This document shows positions 29,485 to 36,662 of a stretch of DNA of 41,294 bases, in pieces; positions within the stretch are counted from its first letter, which is position 1; each line of letters opens with the position of its first letter. The position numbers were made by a program, and so were the translations under genes. The notes below the pieces were generated by a model, which had not been told where the DNA came from, did not search any database, and worked only from the letters and a program-made list of their open reading frames with translations. The DNA is taken from positions 1 to 41,294 of the forward strand of contig QHSR01000247.1 in assembly GCA_003221635.1 (NCBI GenBank). Direction: 5' to 3'. The stretch is from Candidatus Rokuibacteriota bacterium (GTDB taxonomy: Bacteria > Methylomirabilota > Methylomirabilia > Rokubacteriales > CSP1-6).

Positions 29485-30831
29485 CTAGCGCTCGATCCCG
29501 TACTCCTTGAGCTTGCGCCAGAGCGTGGTGCGGCCGATGCCGAGCGCCTCGGCGGCGCCGGAGTGGTTGCGGCCGAAGCGCTCCAGCGTCTGGAGAATAT
29601 GGACGCGCTCGGCGTCCGCGAGGCTGATCTGCCGGGGAAGCGCCGGCGAGGGACCCAGCTGGAGCCCCGCCGACACGTGCGGCGGCAAGTCCTCCGGACC
29701 GACGGAGTCGCTTCGAGCCAGGATGGCCGCGCGCTCGAGGGCGTTCTCCAGCTCTCGCACGTTCCCTGGCCACGGGTAGCGGAGGAGGCGTTCGAGAGCC
29801 TCGGGCGCCAGACGGAGCCGGCGGCCGAGCTTGCCGGCCGACCGCGCGAGGAAATGCTCGGCCAGCGCGGGAATGTCCTCGCGGCGGTCGCGAAGGGGCG
29901 GGAGAACGACCTGGATGACGTTGAGGCGATAGAAGAGGTCCTCGCGGAAACTTCCCTGGCTGATCAGCGCCGCGAGGTCGCCGTGCGTGGCCGCGATCAC
30001 GCGCACGTCGATGGTCGCGGGCTGCGTCGCGCCGAGCCGCCGGACCTCGCCGCTCTGGAGTGCGCGGAGGAGCTTTACTTGAAGAACGCCGGACATCTCG
30101 GCGATCTCGTCCAGGAACAGCGTGCCGCCGTCGGCCTCTTCGAAGAGGCCGAGCTTGTTGACGGCGGCGCCGGTGAACGCACCCCGCATGTAGCCGAAGA
30201 GCTCGGACTCGAGCAACGTCTCGGGCACCGCGCCGCAGTTCACGGCCACGAACGGGCGCGTCGCGCGCGCGCTCGCGTGGTGGACGGCCTTGGCGATGAC
30301 CTCCTTGCCAGTCCCGGATTCACCCTGGATCAAGAGCGTGGCATCGGTCGGCGCCACGCGCTGCACGAGGTCCAGGACCGTCAGCATGGCCGGGGACTGC
30401 GCGATCAGGCCCGGGAGACCATAGCGCTCCCGGAGCTGGGCGCGCAGGTTCTCGTTCTCGCGGCGCAGCGCGCGACCGGCCAGCGCCTTGTCGATGCGGT
30501 GATTGAGCTCGTCCGGCTCCTGCCCCTTCTCGAAGTAGTCGAGGGCGCCGAGGCGGATCGCCTCCTTGGCCGACTTCCATTCGGCATAGGCGGTGAGGAG
30601 GATCACCTCGGTCGCAGGGGCGTGGGCCTTGGCCGCCCGCAGCACGTCGAGGCCGTCGCCGTCCGGCATCCGGAGATCGGTGACGACGAGGTCGAAGACC
30701 TCCTCCGCGAGGCACTTCGTCGCGGCGGTGACGCCGTCGGCCTCGAGCACACGGTGGCCTCGCTTGCGGAGCAGCAGGGACAGTGTGCTCCGCGCCGCCG
30801 GCTCGTCGTCCACGACCAGCAGGTGCGCCAT
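29485..30831 (-). CDS. NtrC-family sigma54-dependent response regulator
   Basis: Receiver VVDDEPAARST...VVTDLRMPDGDGLD; AAA+ GESGTGKE; ESELFGYMRGAFTGA (sigma54 contact loop); Walker B GGTLFLDEIAE; Fis-type HTH NHSGAAEALGIGRTTLWRKLKEYGI. Confidence 0.97.
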   Translation of the reverse strand: MAHLLVVDDEPAARSTLSLLLRKRGHRVLEADGVTAATKCLAEEVFDLVVTDLRMPDGDGLDVLRAAKAHAPATEVILLTAYAEWKSAKEAIRLGALDYFEKGQEPDELNHRIDKALAGRALRRENENLRAQLRERYGLPGLIAQSPAMLTVLDLVQRVAPTDATLLIQGESGTGKEVIAKAVHHASARATRPFVAVNCGAVPETLLESELFGYMRGAFTGAAVNKLGLFEEADGGTLFLDEIAEMSGVLQVKLLRALQSGEVRRLGATQPATIDVRVIAATHGDLAALISQGSFREDLFYRLNVIQVVLPPLRDRREDIPALAEHFLARSAGKLGRRLRLAPEALERLLRYPWPGNVRELENALERAAILARSDSVGPEDLPPHVSAGLQLGPSPALPRQISLADAERVHILQTLERFGRNHSGAAEALGIGRTTLWRKLKEYGIER

Positions 30832-30833
30832 GC

Positions 30834-32150
30834 TCAGGCGGCCTCGAGGGGAAACAACAGTGTCACGCGCGTCCCGTGGCCGGGCGCGGAGTCGATCTCG
30901 ATACGACCGCCGTGCGCGGCGACGATGCGCTCAGCGATCGTGAGGCCGAGCCCGCTACCGTTCGGCTTGCCGGAGTAGAACGGCTCGAACACCCGCGGAA
31001 GACTCTCGGAGGAAATCCCGGTCCCGGTGTCGCTGATCGCGAGGGCGACGTCGCCATTCTGCCGGGCGACCTCGAGGGACAACCGGCCGCGGCCGTTCAT
31101 CGCCTCGACGCCGTTCAGCGCGACGTTCCAGAGCACCTGGATGACCTGGTCGCGGTCGAAGGGGAAGCGTGGGACGGCCGGGTCGACCGCCACGCGCACG
31201 TCCACGCGGGGCGCGCGCGAGCGGTCGTCGCGGATCAGCGCGCTCACGTGCTCCACCACCTCGCGGATGTCGCCGGGCGCGCGCCGCGCCTTCTGGGGTC
31301 GGGCGAAGTGCAGGAAGTCTGAGAGGATGCGGTTGAGCCGTCGTGCCTCGGTGCGGACCGCCGCGAGCGTCGCCGAGCGCTCGGCGGGCGTGAGCCCCGC
31401 CTCGTCGGTGAGTAGCGCAGTGGCGTTGACGATGGCCGCGAGCGGGTTGCGGATCTCGTGCGCCATGCCGGCGGCGAGCTCGCCCGACGTCGCCAGGCGC
31501 TCAGCCTCGCGCAGGCGCGCGTGGAGATGCTCGCTCTCGCCGCGTGCCCGCTCGAGCACCATGATGATCACGGCGAACGTCGAGAGGAAGTAGAGCGTGA
31601 TGAACACCGCGTGCACCGCCATGTATCCGGCCGACCCGGGGTCGGTGTTCACGAACTGCGTCGCGATGCGATGGATGCCCCAGAGCGTCAGAAGTCCGGC
31701 CAGAAGCCGCTCAGCTCGAAATCGGGTGATGCAACCGCGCGCCGGCCAGAACAGCACGCCGGCCGCGATCTGGACGACGCCGAGGCTCGCGCCCACGATC
31801 CGCTGACCCGCGTCACCGCCGCTCGCGAGCGCCAGCAGCGCTGTCACCCCGGCTCCCACCAGGACGTCCCGCCCGCGCAGTCGGTAGTCCCAGCGGTGCG
31901 CGAAGGCGGCGGCCAGCGTGAAGCCGACGGCGGCGACGGTGACCGCGTCGGTGGCGAAGCTCGGATGGTAGACGTTCAGAACGAGCCCGTCCACGAGCCT
32001 GAGGCCTTTGGACAGCGTGTACGCGCCCCACGCGAGCAGCAGGTACTCGAAGAAGCGCACGCGGTGCGACGAGTAGAGGTACGCGAAGATCAGGAGCTGG
32101 ATCGCGAAGGCGAGCGTCGAGACGAACGTCAAGACGAGCGGCGCCGGCAT
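30834..32150 (-). CDS. NtrB-type sensor histidine kinase with polytopic membrane sensor
   Basis: Multiple N-terminal TM segments; H-box ELAAGMAHEIRNPLAAIVN; N-box VLWNVALNGVEAM; DTGTGIS; GSGLGLTIAERIVAAHGG. Start placed at 32150 because of GGGAGG and the promoter at 32184..32199. Confidence 0.95.
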   Translation of the reverse strand: MPAPLVLTFVSTLAFAIQLLIFAYLYSSHRVRFFEYLLLAWGAYTLSKGLRLVDGLVLNVYHPSFATDAVTVAAVGFTLAAAFAHRWDYRLRGRDVLVGAGVTALLALASGGDAGQRIVGASLGVVQIAAGVLFWPARGCITRFRAERLLAGLLTLWGIHRIATQFVNTDPGSAGYMAVHAVFITLYFLSTFAVIIMVLERARGESEHLHARLREAERLATSGELAAGMAHEIRNPLAAIVNATALLTDEAGLTPAERSATLAAVRTEARRLNRILSDFLHFARPQKARRAPGDIREVVEHVSALIRDDRSRAPRVDVRVAVDPAVPRFPFDRDQVIQVLWNVALNGVEAMNGRGRLSLEVARQNGDVALAISDTGTGISSESLPRVFEPFYSGKPNGSGLGLTIAERIVAAHGGRIEIDSAPGHGTRVTLLFPLEAA

Positions 32151-32183
32151 TTCATCCTCCCATCGAGTCAGTCTACGCCGAGG

Positions 32184-32199
32184 GGCAAATCGCGTGCCA
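32184..32199 (-). promoter_or_regulatory. Predicted sigma54 (-24/-12) promoter of the kinase/regulator operon
   Basis: Minus strand TGGCACG-CGAT-TTGCC against consensus TGGCACG-N4-TTGCW, about 34 nt upstream of the kinase ATG. Confidence 0.82.
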
Positions 32200-32240
32200 C
32201 GCGAGCCCGGCGGAAATCGAGTCACGTCCGAGACAGGCGC

Positions 32241-32334
32241 GTTCCAGTTCGAAACATCGTTCCATCGCGGAACACCCGTCGCGACGACCGCGCAACGGTT
32301 TCATCGTGAACCCCCCCGGGTTTCGCCCTGGAAC
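32241..32334. promoter_or_regulatory. Cluster of dyads GTTYC-N5-GRAAC, candidate upstream activating sites of the adjacent NtrC-type regulator
   Basis: GTTCC-AGTTC-GAAAC (32241..32255), GTTCC-ATCGC-GGAAC (32259..32273), GTTTC-GCCCT-GGAAC (32320..32334); a degenerate GTTTC-ATCG-TGAAC near 32298..32311. Confidence 0.7.
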
Positions 32335-32387
32335 CGGCGCCGGTCCCGCCGCGATCGCCTCCTCAATGATTCCGTTCGGTTGGCGGT

Positions 32388-32403
32388 TGGCACGCTCGAT
32401 GCC
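32388..32403 (+). promoter_or_regulatory. Predicted sigma54 (-24/-12) promoter of the small repeat-peptide gene
   Basis: TGGCACG-CTCG-ATGCC: full -24 match, GG/GC spacing exact, about 88 nt upstream of the ATG. Confidence 0.78.
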
Positions 32404-32491
32404 ATGGAAGCCCGGTCGGCCGGCTGGAGAGCGTTGGACCCTCGGAGCGCTCGGTCCCCGGCGAATACTGACGTCAAAGGAGAAAGAGACA

Positions 32492-32677
32492 ATGACACGC
32501 ACGAACGCACTCGCAATCGCGCTCGCAACGGCGCTGATGGCCACCACCGCGTACGCCGAGCGGTCACCGATCGACGACGTCCAGGCGCCGCGCGGCCAGG
32601 ACGTGCAGGCTCCGCGCGACCGCCCGGATGAGGTCCAGGCCCCGCGCGGCCAGCAGGTGCGGCCGCCGCGCGGTTGA
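32492..32677 (+). CDS. Small secreted protein (61 aa) with VQAPRG repeats, function unknown
   Basis: AAAGGAGAAAGAGACA-ATG; MTRTNALAIALATALMATTAYAERSPIDDVQAPRGQDVQAPRDRPDEVQAPRGQQVRPPRG; predicted signal peptide cleavage after AYA. Confidence 0.72.
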   Translation: MTRTNALAIALATALMATTAYAERSPIDDVQAPRGQDVQAPRDRPDEVQAPRGQQVRPPRG

Positions 32678-32684
32678 TGCGCGC

Positions 32685-32719
32685 GCCGGGCGAGCGAGTC
32701 TCATCCTCGCTCGCCCGGC
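32685..32719 (+). terminator. Strong hairpin just after the small peptide gene
   Basis: GCCGGGCGAGCGAG-TCTCATC-CTCGCTCGCCCGGC, perfect 14-bp stem and 7-nt loop, starting 8 nt after the stop; no clear U tract. Confidence 0.7.
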
Positions 32720-32791
32720 TTGGGCCCGATGAACGGTGTAACCACGTGGAGCCCTGGACGCGTGTATTGATCCGCGCGAGCATCACCTCGT

Positions 32792-33718
32792 TCACCGCGC
32801 GGCGACGAGGGCGGCCATGCGCTCGCGCGTCGCCGCATCCGGAAGAGTGCCCCGCCCCGCCTTCATGTTGTCGATGAGGTGCTGCGGCCGGCTCGTGGCG
32901 GGAATGACGCACGTGACGGTGGTGTGCGCGAGGATCCACTTCAGGAAGAACTGGGCCCAGCTCTCGCAGTCGAGCGCGGCGGCCCATCCGGGCAGCGGCT
33001 GGCCCCGCACGCGCTGGAAGAGGTTGCCTTCCGAGAATGGGCGATTCGCGAGCACGGCGACGCCGCGGTCACGGGCGAGGGGCAGGATGCGGCGCTCGGC
33101 CTCGCGCTCGTCCAGCGAGTAGTTGACCTGCACGAAGTCCAGCGGCTCGCTGCGGAGCACCCGCTCCAGCTCGTCGTACGCGCTCGAGGTGTAGTGCGTA
33201 ACGCCGACGTAGCGGACGCGCCCCGCCGCCTTCCAGTCGCGCAGCGTGCGAAGGTGCGTGCGCCAGTCGAGCAGATTGTGGATCTGCATGAGATCGAGGC
33301 GCTGCGTGCGCAGCCGTCGGAGCGATTGCTCCATCTGCGCCACGCCGGCGTCGCGCCCGCTCGTCCAGACCTTGGTGGCGAGGAACAGCTTGTCGGTGAT
33401 CGCGAGGTCGGCGGCGAGATCGCCCACCACCGACTCGGCGGCGCCATACATCGGCGAGGAGTCGACGACGCGGCCGCCCAGCTCGGCGAAGTCCTTCAGG
33501 ACGTCCCGGAGCGGAGCGCGCTCGGTCGGCGACGCGCCGACGTCGAAGGTTCGCCACGTGCCGAGCCCGACGGCGGGAATCGTCTCGCCGCTGGACGGGA
33601 TGGGTCGCGCCAGGGGGGCGGGCGAAGCGCTCGCCGGTGCCGGCCGCGCCGCGGCAGCCGCCATCAGCCGTAGCACCGCGCGCCGCGTGAGCGGCTCGCC
33701 CCGAAACGCATGGTCCAT
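32792..33718 (-). CDS. Aldo/keto reductase family protein
   Basis: IPAVGLGTWRTFDVG...VVDSSPMYGAAESVVGDL...QRLDLMQIHNLLDW...VTCVIPATSRPQHLIDNMKAG. Confidence 0.92.
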   Translation of the reverse strand: MDHAFRGEPLTRRAVLRLMAAAAARPAPASASPAPLARPIPSSGETIPAVGLGTWRTFDVGASPTERAPLRDVLKDFAELGGRVVDSSPMYGAAESVVGDLAADLAITDKLFLATKVWTSGRDAGVAQMEQSLRRLRTQRLDLMQIHNLLDWRTHLRTLRDWKAAGRVRYVGVTHYTSSAYDELERVLRSEPLDFVQVNYSLDEREAERRILPLARDRGVAVLANRPFSEGNLFQRVRGQPLPGWAAALDCESWAQFFLKWILAHTTVTCVIPATSRPQHLIDNMKAGRGTLPDAATRERMAALVAAR

Positions 33719-33802
33719 GTGTCATCCCTCGAGCCGCACGCCGGCGATTTGTAGTTGAGGTGCCCGGTGGCACCGAGTAGTCTTCCGGAGAGGTTGCCGA
33801 TC

Positions 33803-34315
33803 GTGTCCACGCCGCACACCATGTTCGAGAAGATCTGGGCCCGGCACGTGGTGGCCGAGGGGCCCGGGGGCCACGCCCTCCTGTATGTCGATCGCCACCT
33901 GCTCCACGAGGGTACGACCGCCGCCTTCGGGCGACTTGCGAAGAGCGGGCGGCGGGTGCGACGCCCCGACCTCAGCTTCGCGACGGCGGATCACTACGTT
34001 CTGACCTCGCCGGGCTCGCCGGCGCCCGACGCCGAGGTGCGCGGCATGGTCGAGTCGCTCGCACGCTACACCGCCGACCAGCGTATCGTCCACCTCGGGC
34101 CGGGCGCCACGCTCACCGTCGACCTCGAGGCGCAGACGGTGACGGCGCCCGACGGCGGGCGGCACCCCTTCGAGGTCGACGCGTTCCGCAAGGAGATGCT
34201 GCTCCCCGGCCGGGACGAGATCGGCCTGACGCTCGGCTTCGAGGCGCGGATCCGCGAGTTCGAGGGGCGCCACGCGCGCGAGATGGCGTGGGTCGTGCCC
34301 CGCGCGAGCACCTAA
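33803..34315 (+). pseudogene. LeuC-LeuD hybrid ORF (N-terminus of isopropylmalate dehydratase large subunit joined in frame to C-terminus of small subunit)
   Basis: LeuC-like TMFEKIWARHVV...GHALLYVDRHLLHEGTTAAFGRLAKSGRRVRRPDLSFATADHYV, then LeuD-like TLTVDLEAQTVTAPDGGRHPFEVDAFRKEMLLPGRDEIGLTLGFEARIREFE. Confidence 0.72.
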
Positions 34316-34330
34316 TTCCAGGAGGGAGAG

Positions 34331-34795
34331 ATGGCCACGCTCAAAGTGGAGTACCCCAAGGATCTGCTCAAGCTCGTCGGACGCGAGCTCGGTCCCTCGG
34401 AGTGGGTCACGGTCGATCAAGCGATGATCGACAAGTTCGCGGACGCGACGGGCGACCATCAGTGGATCCACGTGGACGTCGAGCGGGCGAAGCGCGAAAT
34501 GCCCGGAGGGAAGACGATCGCCCACGGCTACCTGACGCTCTCGCTGGTCCCGCGGATGGCCGCCACGCTGCTGGAGGTCACCAAGCGAAGCCGGGGCATC
34601 AATTACGGCTCGAACAAGATCCGCTTCATCTCCCCCGTTCAGGCGGGCTCGCGCATTCGCGTGCGCCAGCGCATCACCGGCGCCGAAGAGGTGGCGGGCA
34701 ATGGCGTGCGCGTGAGCTCCGAGATGACGGTCGAGATCGAGGGGCAGGAGCGCCCCGCGCTCGTCGGCGAGATCATCGGCGTGAGGTACGCCTGA
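34331..34795 (+). CDS. MaoC family dehydratase / (R)-specific enoyl-CoA hydratase-like
   Basis: WVTVDQAMIDKFADATGDHQWIHVDVERAKREMPGGKTIAHGYLTLSLVP...NYGSNKIRFISPVQAGSRIRVRQ. Confidence 0.94.
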   Translation: MATLKVEYPKDLLKLVGRELGPSEWVTVDQAMIDKFADATGDHQWIHVDVERAKREMPGGKTIAHGYLTLSLVPRMAATLLEVTKRSRGINYGSNKIRFISPVQAGSRIRVRQRITGAEEVAGNGVRVSSEMTVEIEGQERPALVGEIIGVRYA

Positions 34796-34879
34796 GATGC
34801 GTGAGGCACGCCTGAGATGCGTGAGGCACGTGTGAGATGCCTGGGGCACGCCTGAGAGGCGTGAGGCACGCCTGACATG
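34780..34879. repeat. Five tandem copies of a 20-bp unit (consensus CGTGAGGCACGCCTGAGATG) between MaoC and FAH genes
   Basis: Units at 34780, 34800, 34820, 34840 and 34860; first unit contains the MaoC stop, last unit ends in the FAH ATG. Confidence 0.97.
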
Positions 34880-35722
34880 AAGCTCGTGCGATACGGCCGT
34901 CCCGGCGCCGAGCGGCCGGGCGCGATCGACGCCGGCGGTACGCTTCACGACCTGTCGCGAGTCATCGAGGATGTGACCCCGGCCACGCTCGACCCCGCGA
35001 CGCTCCGGCGTCTGCGCGCGGCCAATCTCGCGCGCCTGCCGGTGGTGCGCGGCCGGCCGCGGCTGGGCTGCCCGCTGGCCGGGATCGGCAAGATGGTCTG
35101 CATCGGACTCAACTACACCGACCACGCCGCCGAGGTCGGCATGGCGCTTCCCAAGGAGCCCACGCTGTTCATCAAGGCGCCCAGCGCGATCTGCGGCCCC
35201 GACGATCCCATCGTGCGGCCGCGCGGCTCGGTGAAGCTGGACTACGAGGTGGAGCTCGGCGTCGTGATCGGGCGCGACGCGCGCTACGTCAGCGAGGCCG
35301 ACGCGCTCCGCCACGTCGCCGCGTACTGCCTGGTGAACGACGTCTCGGAGCGCGAGTTCCAGATGGAACACGGCGGCACGACGACGAAGGGCAAGAGCGC
35401 CGACACCTTCGGTCCGACGGGCCCGTGGCTGGTCACCGCCGACGAGGCCGGCGATCCGCAGGCGCTGGCGCTGTGGACGACGGTCAACGGCGAGCGCCGG
35501 CAGAACGGCAACACCGCGAAGATGATCTTCTCGGTCGCGTCCCTGATCGCCTATGTCACCCGCTTCATGTCACTGCGCGCGGGCGACGTGATCTCCACGG
35601 GCACGCCGGCCGGTGTGGGGCACGGCCAGAAGCCGCCAAAGTACTTGCAGCCCGGGGATGTGGTCGAGATGGGGATCACCAACCTCGGCACCCAGCGCCA
35701 CAAGGTCATCGAAGCCCGGTAG
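34877..35722 (+). CDS. Fumarylacetoacetate hydrolase family protein
   Basis: KMVCIGLNYTDHAAEVGMALPKEPTLFIKAPSAICGPDDPIV...LDYEVELGVVIGRDARYV...NDVSEREFQ...ISTGTPAGVGHG. Confidence 0.95.
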   Translation: MKLVRYGRPGAERPGAIDAGGTLHDLSRVIEDVTPATLDPATLRRLRAANLARLPVVRGRPRLGCPLAGIGKMVCIGLNYTDHAAEVGMALPKEPTLFIKAPSAICGPDDPIVRPRGSVKLDYEVELGVVIGRDARYVSEADALRHVAAYCLVNDVSEREFQMEHGGTTTKGKSADTFGPTGPWLVTADEAGDPQALALWTTVNGERRQNGNTAKMIFSVASLIAYVTRFMSLRAGDVISTGTPAGVGHGQKPPKYLQPGDVVEMGITNLGTQRHKVIEAR

Positions 35723-35738
35723 CGCCGCGTCCGGTCGG

Positions 35739-35912
35739 TCACGGGTCCTTGCCGGTGAAGCGACGAACGAGCCCGAGCGCGATGAGGCCTATCCCGACCG
35801 CCAGGAGGACCCCGTAGTCCGGCACGTCGAACACCTTGACCAGGACGATGCACAGGCCGGAGAAGGCGACGATCGCCCCCGCCAGGATGAGTCCGTTCCC
35901 GGGTCTAGCCAC
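35739..35912 (-). CDS. Small (57 aa) predicted membrane protein
   Basis: Manual translation from GTG 35912: VARPGNGLILAGAIVAFSGLCIVLVKVFDVPDYGVLLAVGIGLIALGLVRRFTGKDP; two hydrophobic segments; start overlaps the upstream PIG-L stop (GTGGCTAG). Absent from the ORF track. Confidence 0.6.
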   Translation of the reverse strand: MARPGNGLILAGAIVAFSGLCIVLVKVFDVPDYGVLLAVGIGLIALGLVRRFTGKDP

Positions 35913-36645
35913 GGTTGAGGATGAAGCGGCGGTAAGCCTCAGCGTACTTCACGCCCACCCGTTTGCCGTCACGAAGGGCCCAGGCGCGCAGCAGGTCGTC
36001 GATCCACTCGCCCTTCCCCACCTGCGAGGCGTGGGCGCGGAGCGCCGCGCACTTGAGCGCCAGCGTGTCACCGATGTCGATCCAGGTGTCGGGCGGGATG
36101 GCGCCGCTGAGGAAGACTTCTTTTACCTTGTGCGGCTCGAGGCCCTCCGCCAGCAGCTCCTGGAAGATGACGCGGGTCTCCGCGGACGGAAAGACCGCGT
36201 CGAGCGCCGCGCTGGCGACGGCGCGGTGATCGGGATGATTGAGATATTCGTTGCCGTACCAGCGCACGGTCGGGTCGCCGGACACCACGACGTCGGGCCG
36301 GCAGCGGCGGATCACCCGCGTCAGGTCGCGCCGGAGCCCGAGGGTCGGCTCGATGACGCCGTCCTGATAGCCGAGGAACACGAGGTCCTCGACGCCGAGG
36401 ATCTTCGCCGCGTCCCACGATTCGCGTTCCCGCACGGGCACGAGGCCCGTGTTGTCGCGGGTGTGCTCGTTGGTGCCGGCGCCGCCTGACGTGACCAGAC
36501 AGAAGACGACATTGCGCCCTTCGCGGGCCCATCGGGCGACGCTCCCGGCGATCGTGAACTCGTTGTCGTCCGGGTGCGCCGAGATGCAGAGGATCCGCTT
36601 CAGCGACGCGTCGAGCGTGTGCGGTCGGCGTGCGGTGCCCGCCAT
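35905..36645 (-). CDS. PIG-L family deacetylase
   Basis: RILCISAHPDDNEFTIAGSVARWAREGRNVVFCLVTSG...NHPDHRAVASAALDAVFP. Confidence 0.93.
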   Translation of the reverse strand: MAGTARRPHTLDASLKRILCISAHPDDNEFTIAGSVARWAREGRNVVFCLVTSGGAGTNEHTRDNTGLVPVRERESWDAAKILGVEDLVFLGYQDGVIEPTLGLRRDLTRVIRRCRPDVVVSGDPTVRWYGNEYLNHPDHRAVASAALDAVFPSAETRVIFQELLAEGLEPHKVKEVFLSGAIPPDTWIDIGDTLALKCAALRAHASQVGKGEWIDDLLRAWALRDGKRVGVKYAEAYRRFILNRG

Positions 36646-36662
36646 CGAGCCCCTCGCCTCGC

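Noticed and set aside
33759-33774. T-box-like GGTGGCACCG upstream of the LeuC-like ORF
   Set aside because: Part of the dyad GGTGCC-CGGT-GGCACC, but there is no room for a T-box stem I/specifier between this and the divergent aldo/keto reductase gene, and the motif is short.
34780-34879. CRISPR array
   Set aside because: Contiguous 20-bp tandem units with no unique spacers.
33722-35371. 549-aa minus-strand ORF spanning LeuCD hybrid, MaoC and FAH
   Set aside because: Shadow ORF; its internal repeats simply reflect the 20-bp DNA tandem array.
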